From: Xylophilus rhododendri
GTDB taxonomy: Bacteria > Pseudomonadota > Gammaproteobacteria > Burkholderiales > Burkholderiaceae_C
Length of the DNA: 64,000 nt
Reading direction: 5' to 3'
Assembly: GCF_009906855.1 (NCBI RefSeq)
Contig: NZ_CP047650.1
Span: 1-64,000, forward strand
Positions within the stretch are counted from its first letter, which is position 1. Every line of letters begins with the position of its first letter. Below the pieces are notes generated by a model that worked only from the letters and a program-made list of their open reading frames with translations, did not search any database and was not told the DNA's origin. Below, piece after piece: positions 53,832 to 63,299 of the stretch. Both the position numbers and the translations under genes were made by a program.

Positions 53832-56800
53832 TCAATGGAAGTCCCGGCTCTTGTTGCTGCCCAGCCGGCCGAGCCAGGCCGAGACGTCGGTGAACTTGCG
53901 GCCCAGCAGGTGACGCACCTGGCCGCCGCTGTCGGAGTCGCGCTGCCAGATGCCTTCGACGGCCAGCAGGCGCGACTTGAGCAGGGCCTCGCGGTATTTC
54001 TCGACCTGGTCGGCCCAGACGATCACGTTGACGATGCCGGTCTCGTCCTCCAGCGTGACGAAGAGCGTGCCCTTGGCCGTGGGCGGGCGCTGGCGCATGG
54101 TGACGATGCCGCAGCCGCGCACCGGCGTGCCGTGCGGCAGGTCGCGCAGCGCCTGGGCGCTGAGCAGGCGCCAGCGCGCAAGCCGTGGGCGCAGCAGGGC
54201 CAGGGGATGGCGGCGCAGGGTGAGGCCGGTGGAGGCGTAGTCGCCCACGATGTCCTCGTGCTCGCCGGGTGCCGGCAGCACGAGGGCGGCCTCGTGCACC
54301 GGCACGCCGCGCAGCAGGGCCGGGGCGCGTTTCTGGGCACTGGCTTCCCACATCTGCTGGCGGCGGTTGCCGGCGAGCGAGCCCAGGGCATCGGCGGCGG
54401 CCAGGGCCTGCATGTCGCGGGTATCGAGTTCGGCGCGCAGGGCCAGGTCTTCCACGCTGGTGAAGGCAGCCTGCGTCCGGGCCTTGACGATGCGTTTCAT
54501 CGCTTCGGCCGACAGCCCGCCCACCAGCCGCAGCGAGAGCCGCACCGCCGGCTGCGCCAGCCGGCCGGGCTGCGGCACCCGGGTGCCGGGCCAGACCGGC
54601 TCGCCGGGCGCGGGAATGGAGGGCATGCCGTTGTCGGGCTTGGGCCTCGGATGCCGCGCCCATTCGATGCCGCTGTAGAGCCGCTCGCGTGGCGGCATGG
54701 CCGGCTCCAGCAGGGAGTCGATGCCGCTGACGGTCACATCCACCGGCCGCACCTCCACCGCATGGCGGCGCGCGTCCTGCACCAGCTGCGAGACCGAATA
54801 GAAACCCATGGGCTGCGCATCCAGGATGCCGGCCAGGAAAGCGGCCGGCTCGAAGCACTTGATCCAGCAGCTCAGATACACCAGCAGCGCGAAGCTGGCC
54901 GCATGGCTTTCCGGGAAGCCGTATTCGCCGAAGCCCTTGATCTGTTCGAAGACGCCGTTGGCGAAGTCGTCCGCGTAGCCGCGGCTGGTCATGCCCTTGA
55001 CCAGTTCGTCCTGGAAATCCTGCACCCCGCCCTTGCGCCCCCAACCCGCCATGGAGCGTCGCAGCCGGTCGGCCCGGTCGGCGGTGAAGCCGGCGGCGTC
55101 CATGGCCAGCTGCATCACCTGCTCCTGGAAGATGGGCACGCCCAGGGTGCGCTTGAGCGAGCGTTCCAGCTCGTTCTTGGCATAGACGATGGGTTTGCCC
55201 TCGCGCTTCGTCTGCCGGGCCTTCAGGTAGGGATGGACCATCTTTCCCTGGATCGGGCCCGGCCGCACGATGGCCACCTCCACCACCAGGTCGTAGAACT
55301 CGCGCGGCAAGAGGCGCGGCAGCATGGACATCTGCGCCCGGCTCTCCACCTGGAACACGCCGATGGTGTCGGCGGTGCAGATCATGTCGAAGACGGCTTC
55401 TTGGTCGCGCGGGATGCTTTGCAGGGTCCAGGGCGTGCCGCGCCACCGGTTGCGGAAGTCCAGCATGCGGCGCAGCGCAGACAGCATGCCCAGGGCCAGC
55501 ACATCGACCTTCATCAGGCCGACGGCTTCCAGGTCGCGCTTTTCCCACTGGATGACCGAGCGCTTCTCCATGCTGGCCGGCTCCACCGGCACCAGCCGGG
55601 TCAAGGGGCCGTCGGTGAGCACGAAGCCGCCCACGTGCTGGCTGAGGTGGCGCGGGAAATCACGCAGCTCGTAAGCCAGCTCCAGCCATTGCTCGATCAA
55701 GGCCTGAGGCGCACTGACGCCCGAGCGCTCCTGGGATTCCTGGATCTGCTTCTTGAGGATGTCCTTGTCGAACCAGTAGTGGTCCTTGGCGAAGGTGTCG
55801 ACCAGCCCTTCGGGCACGCCGAGCGCGGCGCCCACGTCGCGGATCGCCATGCGGGAGCGGTAGCGCACGACCACGGCGGCGATGGCTGCACGCTCGCGGC
55901 CGTACTTCTTGTAGATGTACTGGATGACCTCCTCGCGGCGCTGGTGCTCGAAGTCCACGTCGATATCTGGCGGCTCGTCGCGTTCCTTGCTGATGAAACG
56001 CTCGAAGAGCAGGTTCGAATCCTCGGGCCGTACTTCGGTGATGCCCAGGCAGTAGCAGACGACGGAGTTGGCGGCCGAGCCCCGGCCCTGGCAGAGGATG
56101 CCCAGTTTGCGGGCCTGCCGCACGATGTCTTCCACCGTCAGGAAGTACATCTCGTATTTCTTGAAGGCGATCAGGCCCAGCTCATCCTCGATCTGCTTGA
56201 GATCCGCGGCGCGGGGGCCTTGGGGATAACGCTTCTGAACGCCCTGTTCCACCAATTGGCGCAGCGCCTGGGCCGGTGTCAGGCCAGGCGGAATCGTCTC
56301 CTTGGGATAGTGGTAGGCGATGTCCTCCATGCGGAAGCTGCAGCGCGCGGCCAGCTGCTGCGTGGCCTGCAGCAATTCCGCTGGATAGAGCGATCGGAGC
56401 CGTTCCACCGGGCGCAAATAGCGCTGAGCATTGCGCTGCAGTGCGAAGCCGCAGTCGCCCAGCGCGCGGCCCTGGCGCACGGCGGTGAGCACGTCCTGCA
56501 GGCGCTTGCGTTTGGGCTCGTGCATGTGCACGTCGCCGCAGGCCAGCAGCGGCAGGCCGGCTTCGCCGCCAGCCTGGGTGAGCAGCTCCAGCCAGAGGTC
56601 GTCGTCGATGTCGCAGAGCAGCTGCACGCCCAGCCAAAGTCCCTGGGCGCCGAAACGATCCCGGGCCTGCTGCACCCGGGCCTGGAGCGCGGCCTCCTCG
56701 ACCGGCTGGCCAGGAGGGCGGTGCGGCAGGTAGATGCGTTCGCAGCCGGCGAGCAGGGCGAAATCGATGGCGCCCACGTCGTATTCGCCCTTGGTGGTGG

Positions 56801-57275
56801 CGCGTCGCGCGTCAGTGATCGCCTGGCAGAGGCCGCCCCAGCCTGCGAGATCGCGGGCGATGGCGACGAGGCGTGCGCCGTCTTCCAGCAGGAACTCGCT
56901 GCCGTAGAGGAGTTGCAGCGTCGCGGGCTCGGGCGGATCGCCTTCGGCGTCCGGATGCTTCTTGCGCCACAGGTCGGCTTCATGGACATGGTGCTGCTTC
57001 AACCCGTCCCAGGCCCGCACCACGCCTGCCACCGAGCATTCGTCGGTGATGGCGATGCCCCGGTAGCCCAGCTTCAGGGCCTGCACCACCAGTTCGTCGG
57101 GATGCGAGGCGCCGCGGTGGAAGCTGAAGTTGCTGATGCAGTGCAGCTCGGTATAGCCGCCCTCCCCGGCCGTGTCGGACACTTGCACCTCGACCGGCGC
57201 AGCCGCACGCAGCGGCGCCGGAAACCGCAGCACCGAGGCCGGCCGGCCCTGCAGGCTGATTTCGCGCTCAGGCAT
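53832..57275 (-). CDS. dnaE2: Error-prone DNA polymerase III alpha subunit DnaE2
   Basis: A 1147-residue DnaE2. The N-terminal PHP domain begins Y-T-E-L-H-C-I-S-N-F-S-F-H-R-G. The polymerase active-site Asp pair lies in P-D-I-D-V-D-F, typical of DnaE-type catalytic domains. A C-terminal OB-fold-type region follows (V-R-G-C-G-I-V-T-M-R-Q-R-P). DnaE2 with ImuB and ImuA is the inducible mutasome for bypass of DNA damage. The start is 8 bp inside the end of imuB, so they are coupled. ATG 57275 is chosen because it gives the standard N terminus; upstream frame is not conserved. Confidence 0.95.
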   Translation of the reverse strand: MPEREISLQGRPASVLRFPAPLRAAAPVEVQVSDTAGEGGYTELHCISNFSFHRGASHPDELVVQALKLGYRGIAITDECSVAGVVRAWDGLKQHHVHEADLWRKKHPDAEGDPPEPATLQLLYGSEFLLEDGARLVAIARDLAGWGGLCQAITDARRATTKGEYDVGAIDFALLAGCERIYLPHRPPGQPVEEAALQARVQQARDRFGAQGLWLGVQLLCDIDDDLWLELLTQAGGEAGLPLLACGDVHMHEPKRKRLQDVLTAVRQGRALGDCGFALQRNAQRYLRPVERLRSLYPAELLQATQQLAARCSFRMEDIAYHYPKETIPPGLTPAQALRQLVEQGVQKRYPQGPRAADLKQIEDELGLIAFKKYEMYFLTVEDIVRQARKLGILCQGRGSAANSVVCYCLGITEVRPEDSNLLFERFISKERDEPPDIDVDFEHQRREEVIQYIYKKYGRERAAIAAVVVRYRSRMAIRDVGAALGVPEGLVDTFAKDHYWFDKDILKKQIQESQERSGVSAPQALIEQWLELAYELRDFPRHLSQHVGGFVLTDGPLTRLVPVEPASMEKRSVIQWEKRDLEAVGLMKVDVLALGMLSALRRMLDFRNRWRGTPWTLQSIPRDQEAVFDMICTADTIGVFQVESRAQMSMLPRLLPREFYDLVVEVAIVRPGPIQGKMVHPYLKARQTKREGKPIVYAKNELERSLKRTLGVPIFQEQVMQLAMDAAGFTADRADRLRRSMAGWGRKGGVQDFQDELVKGMTSRGYADDFANGVFEQIKGFGEYGFPESHAASFALLVYLSCWIKCFEPAAFLAGILDAQPMGFYSVSQLVQDARRHAVEVRPVDVTVSGIDSLLEPAMPPRERLYSGIEWARHPRPKPDNGMPSIPAPGEPVWPGTRVPQPGRLAQPAVRLSLRLVGGLSAEAMKRIVKARTQAAFTSVEDLALRAELDTRDMQALAAADALGSLAGNRRQQMWEASAQKRAPALLRGVPVHEAALVLPAPGEHEDIVGDYASTGLTLRRHPLALLRPRLARWRLLSAQALRDLPHGTPVRGCGIVTMRQRPPTAKGTLFVTLEDETGIVNVIVWADQVEKYREALLKSRLLAVEGIWQRDSDSGGQVRHLLGRKFTDVSAWLGRLGSNKSRDFH

Positions 57276-58638
57276 ACAAGCCTTGCAGAAACCACTGCCC
57301 GCCCTCTTGCGAGCCCGGCCGCTCGCGGAACAGCCACACCAGTCCGGCGCCCGGGCTTTCGGCGATGTAGTAGTCGCGCAGGGCACGCTGCGGCGCCTCG
57401 CCCGAAGGCGAATTCCACCAACCGGTGGCCAGGCGGTGCGGCCCGGCCAGGATGGTCAGCGGACCGCGCCATTGGGGCATGTCGTCGCGGGTCTCCAGCT
57501 TCTGCGGCTCGGGCAGCAGCCAGCCCGGATAAAGGGCGTCGGCCTGCACCGCCGAGTCCGCCCCGGCCGGCATCGCCCGCAGCGGTGCGGACAGTGTCTT
57601 GAGGTGCGCCCGCGCCGGCAGCCACTGCTGCATGGCCTCGGGCCGGTGGGCCGCCTGCGGCACGGCGGTGAGCACGCAGTCCTCGCCCAGGCGGGCGCTG
57701 AGCCGCTCGACCAGTTGGTGCAGCGCATCGCCCTTGCGGTTGTCCTCCGGCAGGAAGCTGGTGCTCGATCCGCCCCAGGGCGCCGTCTCCAGCGAGCGCA
57801 GGCGCAGGCCGTTGGCGGGCGCCGCCATCTTCTGCTGGGCCAGGCGTTCGCTCAGCAGGCGCTGCAAATGGGCCATGTCCTGCATCGGCTCGGCCGTGCG
57901 CAGCAGCAGTCGTTCGTGGGAGGGCAGGTCGATGCCGTCGATGCGTTTCAGGTCCAGCGTCCATTGCAGTTCCAGCGCCAGCACGCCGAGCTGGCGGCCG
58001 CGCAGCCAGAACTGCAGCGAGCGCAGCAGCCGGGCGGCCGACCACATCAGCTCCGGCGCCCGTTCGGCCAGCGCCGGCAGTTCGAGCTTCTGGTCGAACT
58101 GCTCGGGCAACTCCAGCCAGCGGTGCAGGTCCGGCCGCTGGCCCCAGGCGATGTCCAGCGCATCGCGCAGGGCCGGGCCGAAACGCCGCGCCAGGCCGGC
58201 GCGCGGCAGCTGCGCCACATCGCCCCAGCAGAGGCAGCCCAGGCGTTCGAGCATCTCCAGGTGCTCGCGCGCCGCGCTCAGGGTGAACAGCGGCAGGGCG
58301 GCGGGGATGTCGGCCGGCGGGCGCTCGTCCAGCAGGATCAGGCGCAGCCGGGCCAGCGCGCACAGGCTGCTGTCGCCCCAGGCGGTGAACAACCGGGCTT
58401 CGGGCGCCGGATTGCGCGATTGCAGCTCGGCCCGCAGGGCGCGCGGGCCGCCGAAAAGCCGCTCGCAGGCGGAGACCTCGATCAGCAGCGCCTCGTCCAG
58501 CCAGGCCACGCGCGGCGAGAACTGCAGCGCCCACCAGCCCAGGGCTTCCGGCTCGGGCAGCGCGGCCGGTTCCTTGCCCGGCTCGCCGGGCTGGCCCGGC
58601 GCAGCCTCAAGCCGCCAGAAAAGGGCGATCCAGCGCAT
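57268..58638 (-). CDS. imuB: ImuB, Y-family-like mutasome subunit
   Basis: A 456-residue ImuB. It starts M-R-W-I-A-L-F-W-R-L-E-A. In active Y-family polymerases the palm needs D-x-D/E acidic pairs; here the equivalents are not intact, as expected, because ImuB has lost catalytic activity. The C-terminal half holds the beta-clamp binding region. It bridges DnaE2 to the clamp. It overlaps imuA by 32 bp and dnaE2 by 8 bp. Confidence 0.9.
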   Translation of the reverse strand: MRWIALFWRLEAAPGQPGEPGKEPAALPEPEALGWWALQFSPRVAWLDEALLIEVSACERLFGGPRALRAELQSRNPAPEARLFTAWGDSSLCALARLRLILLDERPPADIPAALPLFTLSAAREHLEMLERLGCLCWGDVAQLPRAGLARRFGPALRDALDIAWGQRPDLHRWLELPEQFDQKLELPALAERAPELMWSAARLLRSLQFWLRGRQLGVLALELQWTLDLKRIDGIDLPSHERLLLRTAEPMQDMAHLQRLLSERLAQQKMAAPANGLRLRSLETAPWGGSSTSFLPEDNRKGDALHQLVERLSARLGEDCVLTAVPQAAHRPEAMQQWLPARAHLKTLSAPLRAMPAGADSAVQADALYPGWLLPEPQKLETRDDMPQWRGPLTILAGPHRLATGWWNSPSGEAPQRALRDYYIAESPGAGLVWLFRERPGSQEGGQWFLQGLYA

Positions 58639-59428
58639 GCGCGATCTCCGGCAGACGGGCCACGGAAGCCAGCCGCACCACGGTGGCGGCCGCCGGCCGG
58701 CCGGCAGAAACCTCCACCGGCTGGCGCTGCGCCCGCCGGCGCTGGCTGGCGGCCAACACCGCATTCAGCCGGGCCGGCCGCGCCATCAGCGGCACCGGCC
58801 GGACCAGCGGCGGCCCGCGCCGCTTGAGCAGATGCACCTGCAGGCTGTGCCCGCCCTCCTCCTCATCTTGCGCGGCCTCGACCAGCAGCCGCAGCCGCGC
58901 CGGCGATGCCTGGGCCGCCTGCGCCTGCGGCCGGAACACCCAGAAAAGCGCATCGAACTGCTGCGCCGCCAGCTGCAGCCGGCGCAACTCGCCCACCCGC
59001 GCCTGAGGCAGCCAGGCCAGCACGGCCGACACCTCGGCGCAGCGCAGGGCCTGCTCGCAGGCCCAGAGCCGGGCGGCGGGCGCATCGCAGCGCACCCACA
59101 GCAGCGCCTCCGGAGGTAGGCCCTGCGCCGCCAGCGCCGGGCCGAAGGGTTCATGCGGCGCCCCGATCAGCGCCACCGGCCGCCCCCGCGCCGACACCGC
59201 CTGCGCCAGGGCCGGCAGCAGCAGCGGCCAGGCGAAACTCTCGGTGCCGGCATGCAACACTTCGGTCATCGAGCCGACCGGCCAGCCGCCGCCGGGCAGT
59301 TCGGCGTCCAGCGCCGCGAAGCCGCTGGCCGCGATCGCCCCTTCTCCCGCGGCCAGCGATTCGGCCAGCCATACCTGCGACAGCAGGGACGGACCGGAAT
59401 CACGTGAGTTGATGGCAAGCGATGGCAT
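58607..59428 (-). CDS. imuA: ImuA, RecA/SulA-like mutasome subunit
   Basis: A 273-residue ImuA. The typical core is G-F-A-A-L-D-A-E-L-P-G-G-G-W-P (about residue 36), an F-box-unrelated RecA-like Walker region, then E-V-L-H-A-G-T-E-S. ImuA helps load the ImuB/DnaE2 complex. The LexA box lies 2 bp before the ATG, so the SOS-controlled mRNA is probably leaderless. It is the first gene of imuA-imuB-dnaE2. Confidence 0.88.
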   Translation of the reverse strand: MPSLAINSRDSGPSLLSQVWLAESLAAGEGAIAASGFAALDAELPGGGWPVGSMTEVLHAGTESFAWPLLLPALAQAVSARGRPVALIGAPHEPFGPALAAQGLPPEALLWVRCDAPAARLWACEQALRCAEVSAVLAWLPQARVGELRRLQLAAQQFDALFWVFRPQAQAAQASPARLRLLVEAAQDEEEGGHSLQVHLLKRRGPPLVRPVPLMARPARLNAVLAASQRRRAQRQPVEVSAGRPAAATVVRLASVARLPEIAHALDRPFLAA

Positions 59429-59430
59429 GA

Positions 59431-59446
59431 CTGTATTTTTATACAG
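59431..59446 (-). promoter_or_regulatory. LexA (SOS) box before imuA
   Basis: CTGTATTTTTATACAG fits the consensus CTGT-N8-ACAG exactly. On the minus strand, TATAAA within it serves as a good -10 element about 9 nt before the imuA ATG (59428). LexA binding would cover that -10, and transcription should start within 1-3 bases of the start codon. Confidence 0.92.
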
Positions 59447-59535
59447 TATTCCAATCCACGCCAGGGCTTGAGCCCTTTTTTACCCGGGCGTTTTCCAGCT
59501 GCGGGAAAATCCAGGCCAAGGCTGCAGCGTTTAAA

Positions 59536-61473
59536 GTGTGCGCACGCCATCAACAAGGCTCAGGTTTGTCCGAAGATTTTCTCCCCCCATCGCCGCCGCG
59601 CCGCGGCGCCTTCGCCTTCTTCGAATCGAGGGTCGAGGCCTTTCCACCCCAGTCCGCCGGCCTGCCGCCCGCCCGCTTCGCCGCCTTCCTGTGGCGCTGC
59701 ACCGAGGGCTCGCGCGGCTGGATCGTGCTGCTGACGCTGCTGACTGCCGCCATCGGCGCATTCGACGCCCTGCTCGTCGCCTCGCTCGGCCGGGTGGTCG
59801 ACCTGTTCGGCCATGTGCAGCCGGCCCTGCTCTGGCAGGAACACGGCGGGCTGCTGAGCCTGATCGCGGCCGTGGTGCTGGCCAGCATCGCCTTCGTCTG
59901 GCTGCAGACGACGGTGCAGCACCAGGTGCTGGCCATCAATTTCCCGATGCGCCTGCGCTGGAACTTCCACCGCCTGCTGCTGGGCCAGAGCATGTCCTTC
60001 TACCAGGACGAGTTCTCCGGCCGCATCACCGCCCGCATGATGCAGACGGCGCTGGGCGCGCGCGACCTGATCTTCACCATGGCCGAAGTGGTGGTCGGCA
60101 TGTTCACCAACTTCATCACCATCCTGGTGTTCGCCGCGGCTTTCGACACGCGCCTGGTCTGGCCCTTCCTGATCTGGGCGCTGGCCTACGGCTGCGCCTG
60201 CTTCCACTTCGTGCCGCGTGTCTCCCGGGTCGGCCGCGAGCAGGCCGATGCGCGCTCCCTGATGACCGGCCGGGTGAGCGACGCCTACACCAACATCGCC
60301 ACCGTCAAGCTGTTCTCGCATTCGCAGCGCGAGGCCTTCTTCGCCCGCGAGGCGATGCGCGAGTTCCAGGGCACCGGCTTTCGGCAGATGCGGCTGGTGA
60401 GCTCCTTCGAGACGATCAACCACACGCTGTCGATGCTGTTGCTGCTGGGCGTGGCCGGCTGCTCCCTATGGCTGTGGAGCCGCGGCCAGGTGGGCCTGGG
60501 CGCGATCGCCGCGGCCACCGCCATGGCGCTGCGCCTGAACAGCCTGGCGCACTGGATCATGTGGCAGCTGAGCGCACTGTTCGAGAACGTGGGCACGGTG
60601 CAGGACGGCATCAGGACGCTGTCGGCGCCGCACGCGGTGCTGGACCGCCCCGCCGCCCCGGCACTGGCGGTGCCGCGCGGCGAGGTGCGCTTCGAGAACA
60701 TCCGCTTCGCCTACCCGGTGACGGCCGCCGCCGGCCAGGCCGCCGCCACGGCGGGACGGCCCATCGTCGACGGGCTGGACCTGGTGGTGCGGCCCGGCGA
60801 GAAGATCGGGCTGGTGGGCCGCTCCGGTTCGGGCAAGTCCACGCTGGTCAACCTGCTGCTGCGCTTCTACGAACTCGACGGCGGGCGCATCCTGGTCGAT
60901 GGCCAGGACATCGCCGCCGTCACGCAGGACAGCCTGCGCGCCGCCATCGGCATGGTGACGCAGGACACCTCCCTGCTGCACCGCTCGGTGCGCGACAACA
61001 TCTCCTACGGCAGGCCGGATGCCGACGACGCCGCGATCGCCCATGCCGCCGAACGTGCCGAGGCCACCGGCTTCATCCCGCAGCTCTCCGATGCCAAGGG
61101 CCGCACCGGCTACGACGCCCATGTCGGCGAGCGCGGCGTGAAGCTGTCCGGCGGACAGCGCCAGCGCATCGCGATCGCGCGGGTGATGCTGAAGGATGCG
61201 CCCATCCTGCTGCTGGACGAGGCGACGAGTGCACTCGACTCCGAGGTGGAGGCGGCGATCCAGGAAAGCCTGTACCGGCTGATGGAGGGCAAGACCGTCA
61301 TCGCCATCGCGCACCGGCTGTCGACCATCGCGGCCATGGACCGGCTGGTGGTGCTGGACGGCGGCCGCATCGTGGAGCAAGGCGACCATGCGAGCCTGCT
61401 GGCGGCCGACGGGATCTATGCACGGCTCTGGGCGCACCAGAGCGGTGGTTTCCTGGGCGAGCGGGACGATTGA
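59536..61473 (+). CDS. ABC exporter, fused permease and ATPase (MsbA-like)
   Basis: A 645-residue half-transporter. Six hydrophobic segments span residues about 50-340 (including W-I-V-L-L-T-L-L-T-A-A-I). The ATPase domain follows with Walker A G-R-S-G-S-G-K-S-T, signature L-S-G-G-Q-R-Q-R and Walker B I-L-L-L-D-E-A-T-S. It starts with GTG at 59536. The substrate is unknown; an MsbA-like lipid or drug role is only a family resemblance. It is divergent from the imu operon. Confidence 0.9.
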   Translation: MCARHQQGSGLSEDFLPPSPPRRGAFAFFESRVEAFPPQSAGLPPARFAAFLWRCTEGSRGWIVLLTLLTAAIGAFDALLVASLGRVVDLFGHVQPALLWQEHGGLLSLIAAVVLASIAFVWLQTTVQHQVLAINFPMRLRWNFHRLLLGQSMSFYQDEFSGRITARMMQTALGARDLIFTMAEVVVGMFTNFITILVFAAAFDTRLVWPFLIWALAYGCACFHFVPRVSRVGREQADARSLMTGRVSDAYTNIATVKLFSHSQREAFFAREAMREFQGTGFRQMRLVSSFETINHTLSMLLLLGVAGCSLWLWSRGQVGLGAIAAATAMALRLNSLAHWIMWQLSALFENVGTVQDGIRTLSAPHAVLDRPAAPALAVPRGEVRFENIRFAYPVTAAAGQAAATAGRPIVDGLDLVVRPGEKIGLVGRSGSGKSTLVNLLLRFYELDGGRILVDGQDIAAVTQDSLRAAIGMVTQDTSLLHRSVRDNISYGRPDADDAAIAHAAERAEATGFIPQLSDAKGRTGYDAHVGERGVKLSGGQRQRIAIARVMLKDAPILLLDEATSALDSEVEAAIQESLYRLMEGKTVIAIAHRLSTIAAMDRLVVLDGGRIVEQGDHASLLAADGIYARLWAHQSGGFLGERDD

Positions 61474-61634
61474 ACGGAGCCGCAGCTCTTGCAACTCACC
61501 GTTCGTCGGCCGCCGAATGGTCCGCCCCCCTGTGGAAAAATCCAGCGATGGCCCGCCCCGACCCCCGAATCCTTCGTTTCGACCCACCCGGCATCTTGCA
61601 GCCCGGCGGCCGTCCTCCCTATGATGGGAGCGAT

Positions 61635-61856
61635 ATGGAACCCCGGATCAAGAAGCTGGAAGACCTGGCCGAAAAGACCGGCGAGCGCCTCGCCACGATC
61701 GAAAAGGACCTGTCCATCGTGAAAGCCACATCCGCCACCAAGGAAGACCTCCACCGGGAGATCAACACGCAGACCTGGAAGCTGGTCAGCTTCGTCTGCA
61801 GCTTCGGCACCGCGCTGGTCGCCGCGACCTACTACATCGCCCATCGCGCCAGTTGA
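61635..61856 (+). CDS. Small coiled-coil membrane protein
   Basis: A 73-residue protein starting M-E-P-R-I-K-K-L-E-D at 61635 after a GGGAG ribosome site. An N-terminal heptad coiled coil (residues 5-45) is followed by one hydrophobic segment (L-V-S-F-V-C-S-F-G-T-A-L-V-A-A-T) and a short tail R-A-S. Phage-like or envelope-adaptor proteins with this layout are common; function unknown. It follows the ABC exporter by 161 bp and is convergent with the histidine kinase. Confidence 0.75.
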   Translation: MEPRIKKLEDLAEKTGERLATIEKDLSIVKATSATKEDLHREINTQTWKLVSFVCSFGTALVAATYYIAHRAS

Positions 61857-61910
61857 GCATGCAAACCGACTGCGCGGCGATTCAAGCGGCAAAAAAAACC
61901 GCCACCACCC

Positions 61911-63299
61911 TCAGCCCCCGCCCCCGGTGCCCTCCCCCAGCAGCAAACGGCTGCCATGGCTGCGTGCGATCTCCTCGGCAATGGCCAGTCCCAGCCCATT
62001 GCCTTCCCCCGCTGTGCCGCGTACGCGGTAGAACCGCTCCAGCACCCGGCCCCTTTCCTCGTTTGCGATCCCGGGGCCGTCGTCCTCGACCTCCAGCACG
62101 GCGCATGACTTGCCATGCTCGTCCGCTTCCAGGCGGCAGCGCACCGTCACCGTGCCGCCGGCGGGTGTGTACTTCACCGCGTTGTCCACCAGGTTGGACA
62201 GCATCTCCCGCAGCAGCCATTCCTGCCCGATCACCCGGGCCGGCGCGCAGTCCAGCCCCAGGTCCACCTGGCGGTCCGCCGCGTGAGGAAAGTGCAGTTC
62301 GATCATCGCGTGGCACAAGGCCAGCAGCTCCACCGGCGCACCGGCCCGGGCGTCCAGCGCGTGGGCGTCGGCACGCGACAGGGCCAGCAGTTGATGCGCC
62401 AATTGGGAAGTGCGACGTGTGGCGTCGCGCATGCGCCATACGTCCTCGGCCCGCAGCCGCACGCCGTGCTCGTCGGCCGCATGCGCCCAGGCCTCGACCT
62501 GGGATTGCAGCGCCGCCAGCGGCGTGCGCAGCTGGTGCGCCGCGTCGGCCACGAAACGCCGCTGGCTGTCGCTCTGCGCATTGACCAGCCCGAACAACCG
62601 GTTGAGTGACTGCACCAGCGGCCGCACCTCGTCGGGTGTCGGGCCCTCGTCCAGCGGGCTCAGGTCGCGCGGGGAACGCCGCTCGACCGCATCCTTCACA
62701 TCGAGCAGCGGCTTGAGCGCATGGCGCACCGCGAGTTGCATGGCGACAGCGGCCAGCACCAGCAGCACCAGATTGGGCAGCAGCGCGCGGACGAGGATGG
62801 CACGCCCCCAGTCCTGGCGCGGATCCGAACCATCGGCCAGCTGCATGACGAAATCGCCTGCCGGAGAGACGATGCGCAGCGACATGATGCGGTAGAGCAC
62901 CCCCTCGTGTTCGCGGCTGATGAATTCCGGCTCCCGCGTGCCCGGCGCGGCCGACTCCAGCCAGCCATCGCCCTGCAGCACCCGGCCGACGTCGTCGGAC
63001 ATGCTCCAGGCCGCGGTGCCCGGACGCTCCTTGAGGAACTCCTCGACCGGCGGCGCCAGCAGCACCTGGGGCACATGCTGCAGCACATCGCCGTGCTCGG
63101 CGGCCGGCACGATGATGCTGTCGGCCAGCAGCGGCGCCATGCGCAGCAGCTGGGCGTCCTGCTGCAGCGCGGCGCTGTCGGCCGAGCGGTAGTCGATCCA
63201 GGCCGACAGCAACGCCAGCAGCAGCAACGGCAGGAGCAGCAGCAGCACCAGCCGCCGCTGCAGGCCGCGAAAGACCTGGCGGCGCTCGGGCCGGTTCAT
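61911..63299 (-). CDS. Two-component sensor histidine kinase (QseC/TctE-type), possible C-terminal frameshift
   Basis: A 462-residue sensor kinase. Two membrane segments (about 15-34 and 171-191) flank a periplasmic sensor domain. A HAMP-like linker leads to the dimerisation domain with the phosphorylated His255 (D-A-A-H-Q-L-R-T-P) and then the ATPase boxes N (N-L-V-D-N-A-V-K-Y), G1 (D-D-G-P-G-I) and G2 (G-E-G-N-G-L-G-L-A). The frame ends in G-T-G-G-G-G, but one more base in the preceding G-run would extend it by L-R-V-V-A-V-F-F-A-A, the strand usually seen there. Overlaps the regulator gene by 4 bp. Confidence 0.88.
   Translation of the reverse strand: MNRPERRQVFRGLQRRLVLLLLLPLLLLALLSAWIDYRSADSAALQQDAQLLRMAPLLADSIIVPAAEHGDVLQHVPQVLLAPPVEEFLKERPGTAAWSMSDDVGRVLQGDGWLESAAPGTREPEFISREHEGVLYRIMSLRIVSPAGDFVMQLADGSDPRQDWGRAILVRALLPNLVLLVLAAVAMQLAVRHALKPLLDVKDAVERRSPRDLSPLDEGPTPDEVRPLVQSLNRLFGLVNAQSDSQRRFVADAAHQLRTPLAALQSQVEAWAHAADEHGVRLRAEDVWRMRDATRRTSQLAHQLLALSRADAHALDARAGAPVELLALCHAMIELHFPHAADRQVDLGLDCAPARVIGQEWLLREMLSNLVDNAVKYTPAGGTVTVRCRLEADEHGKSCAVLEVEDDGPGIANEERGRVLERFYRVRGTAGEGNGLGLAIAEEIARSHGSRLLLGEGTGGGG

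Noticed and set aside
53571..57602. 1343-codon open frame opposite dnaE2
   Set aside because: It mirrors the third-position bias of dnaE2 and has no family motif; dnaE2 has complete motifs.
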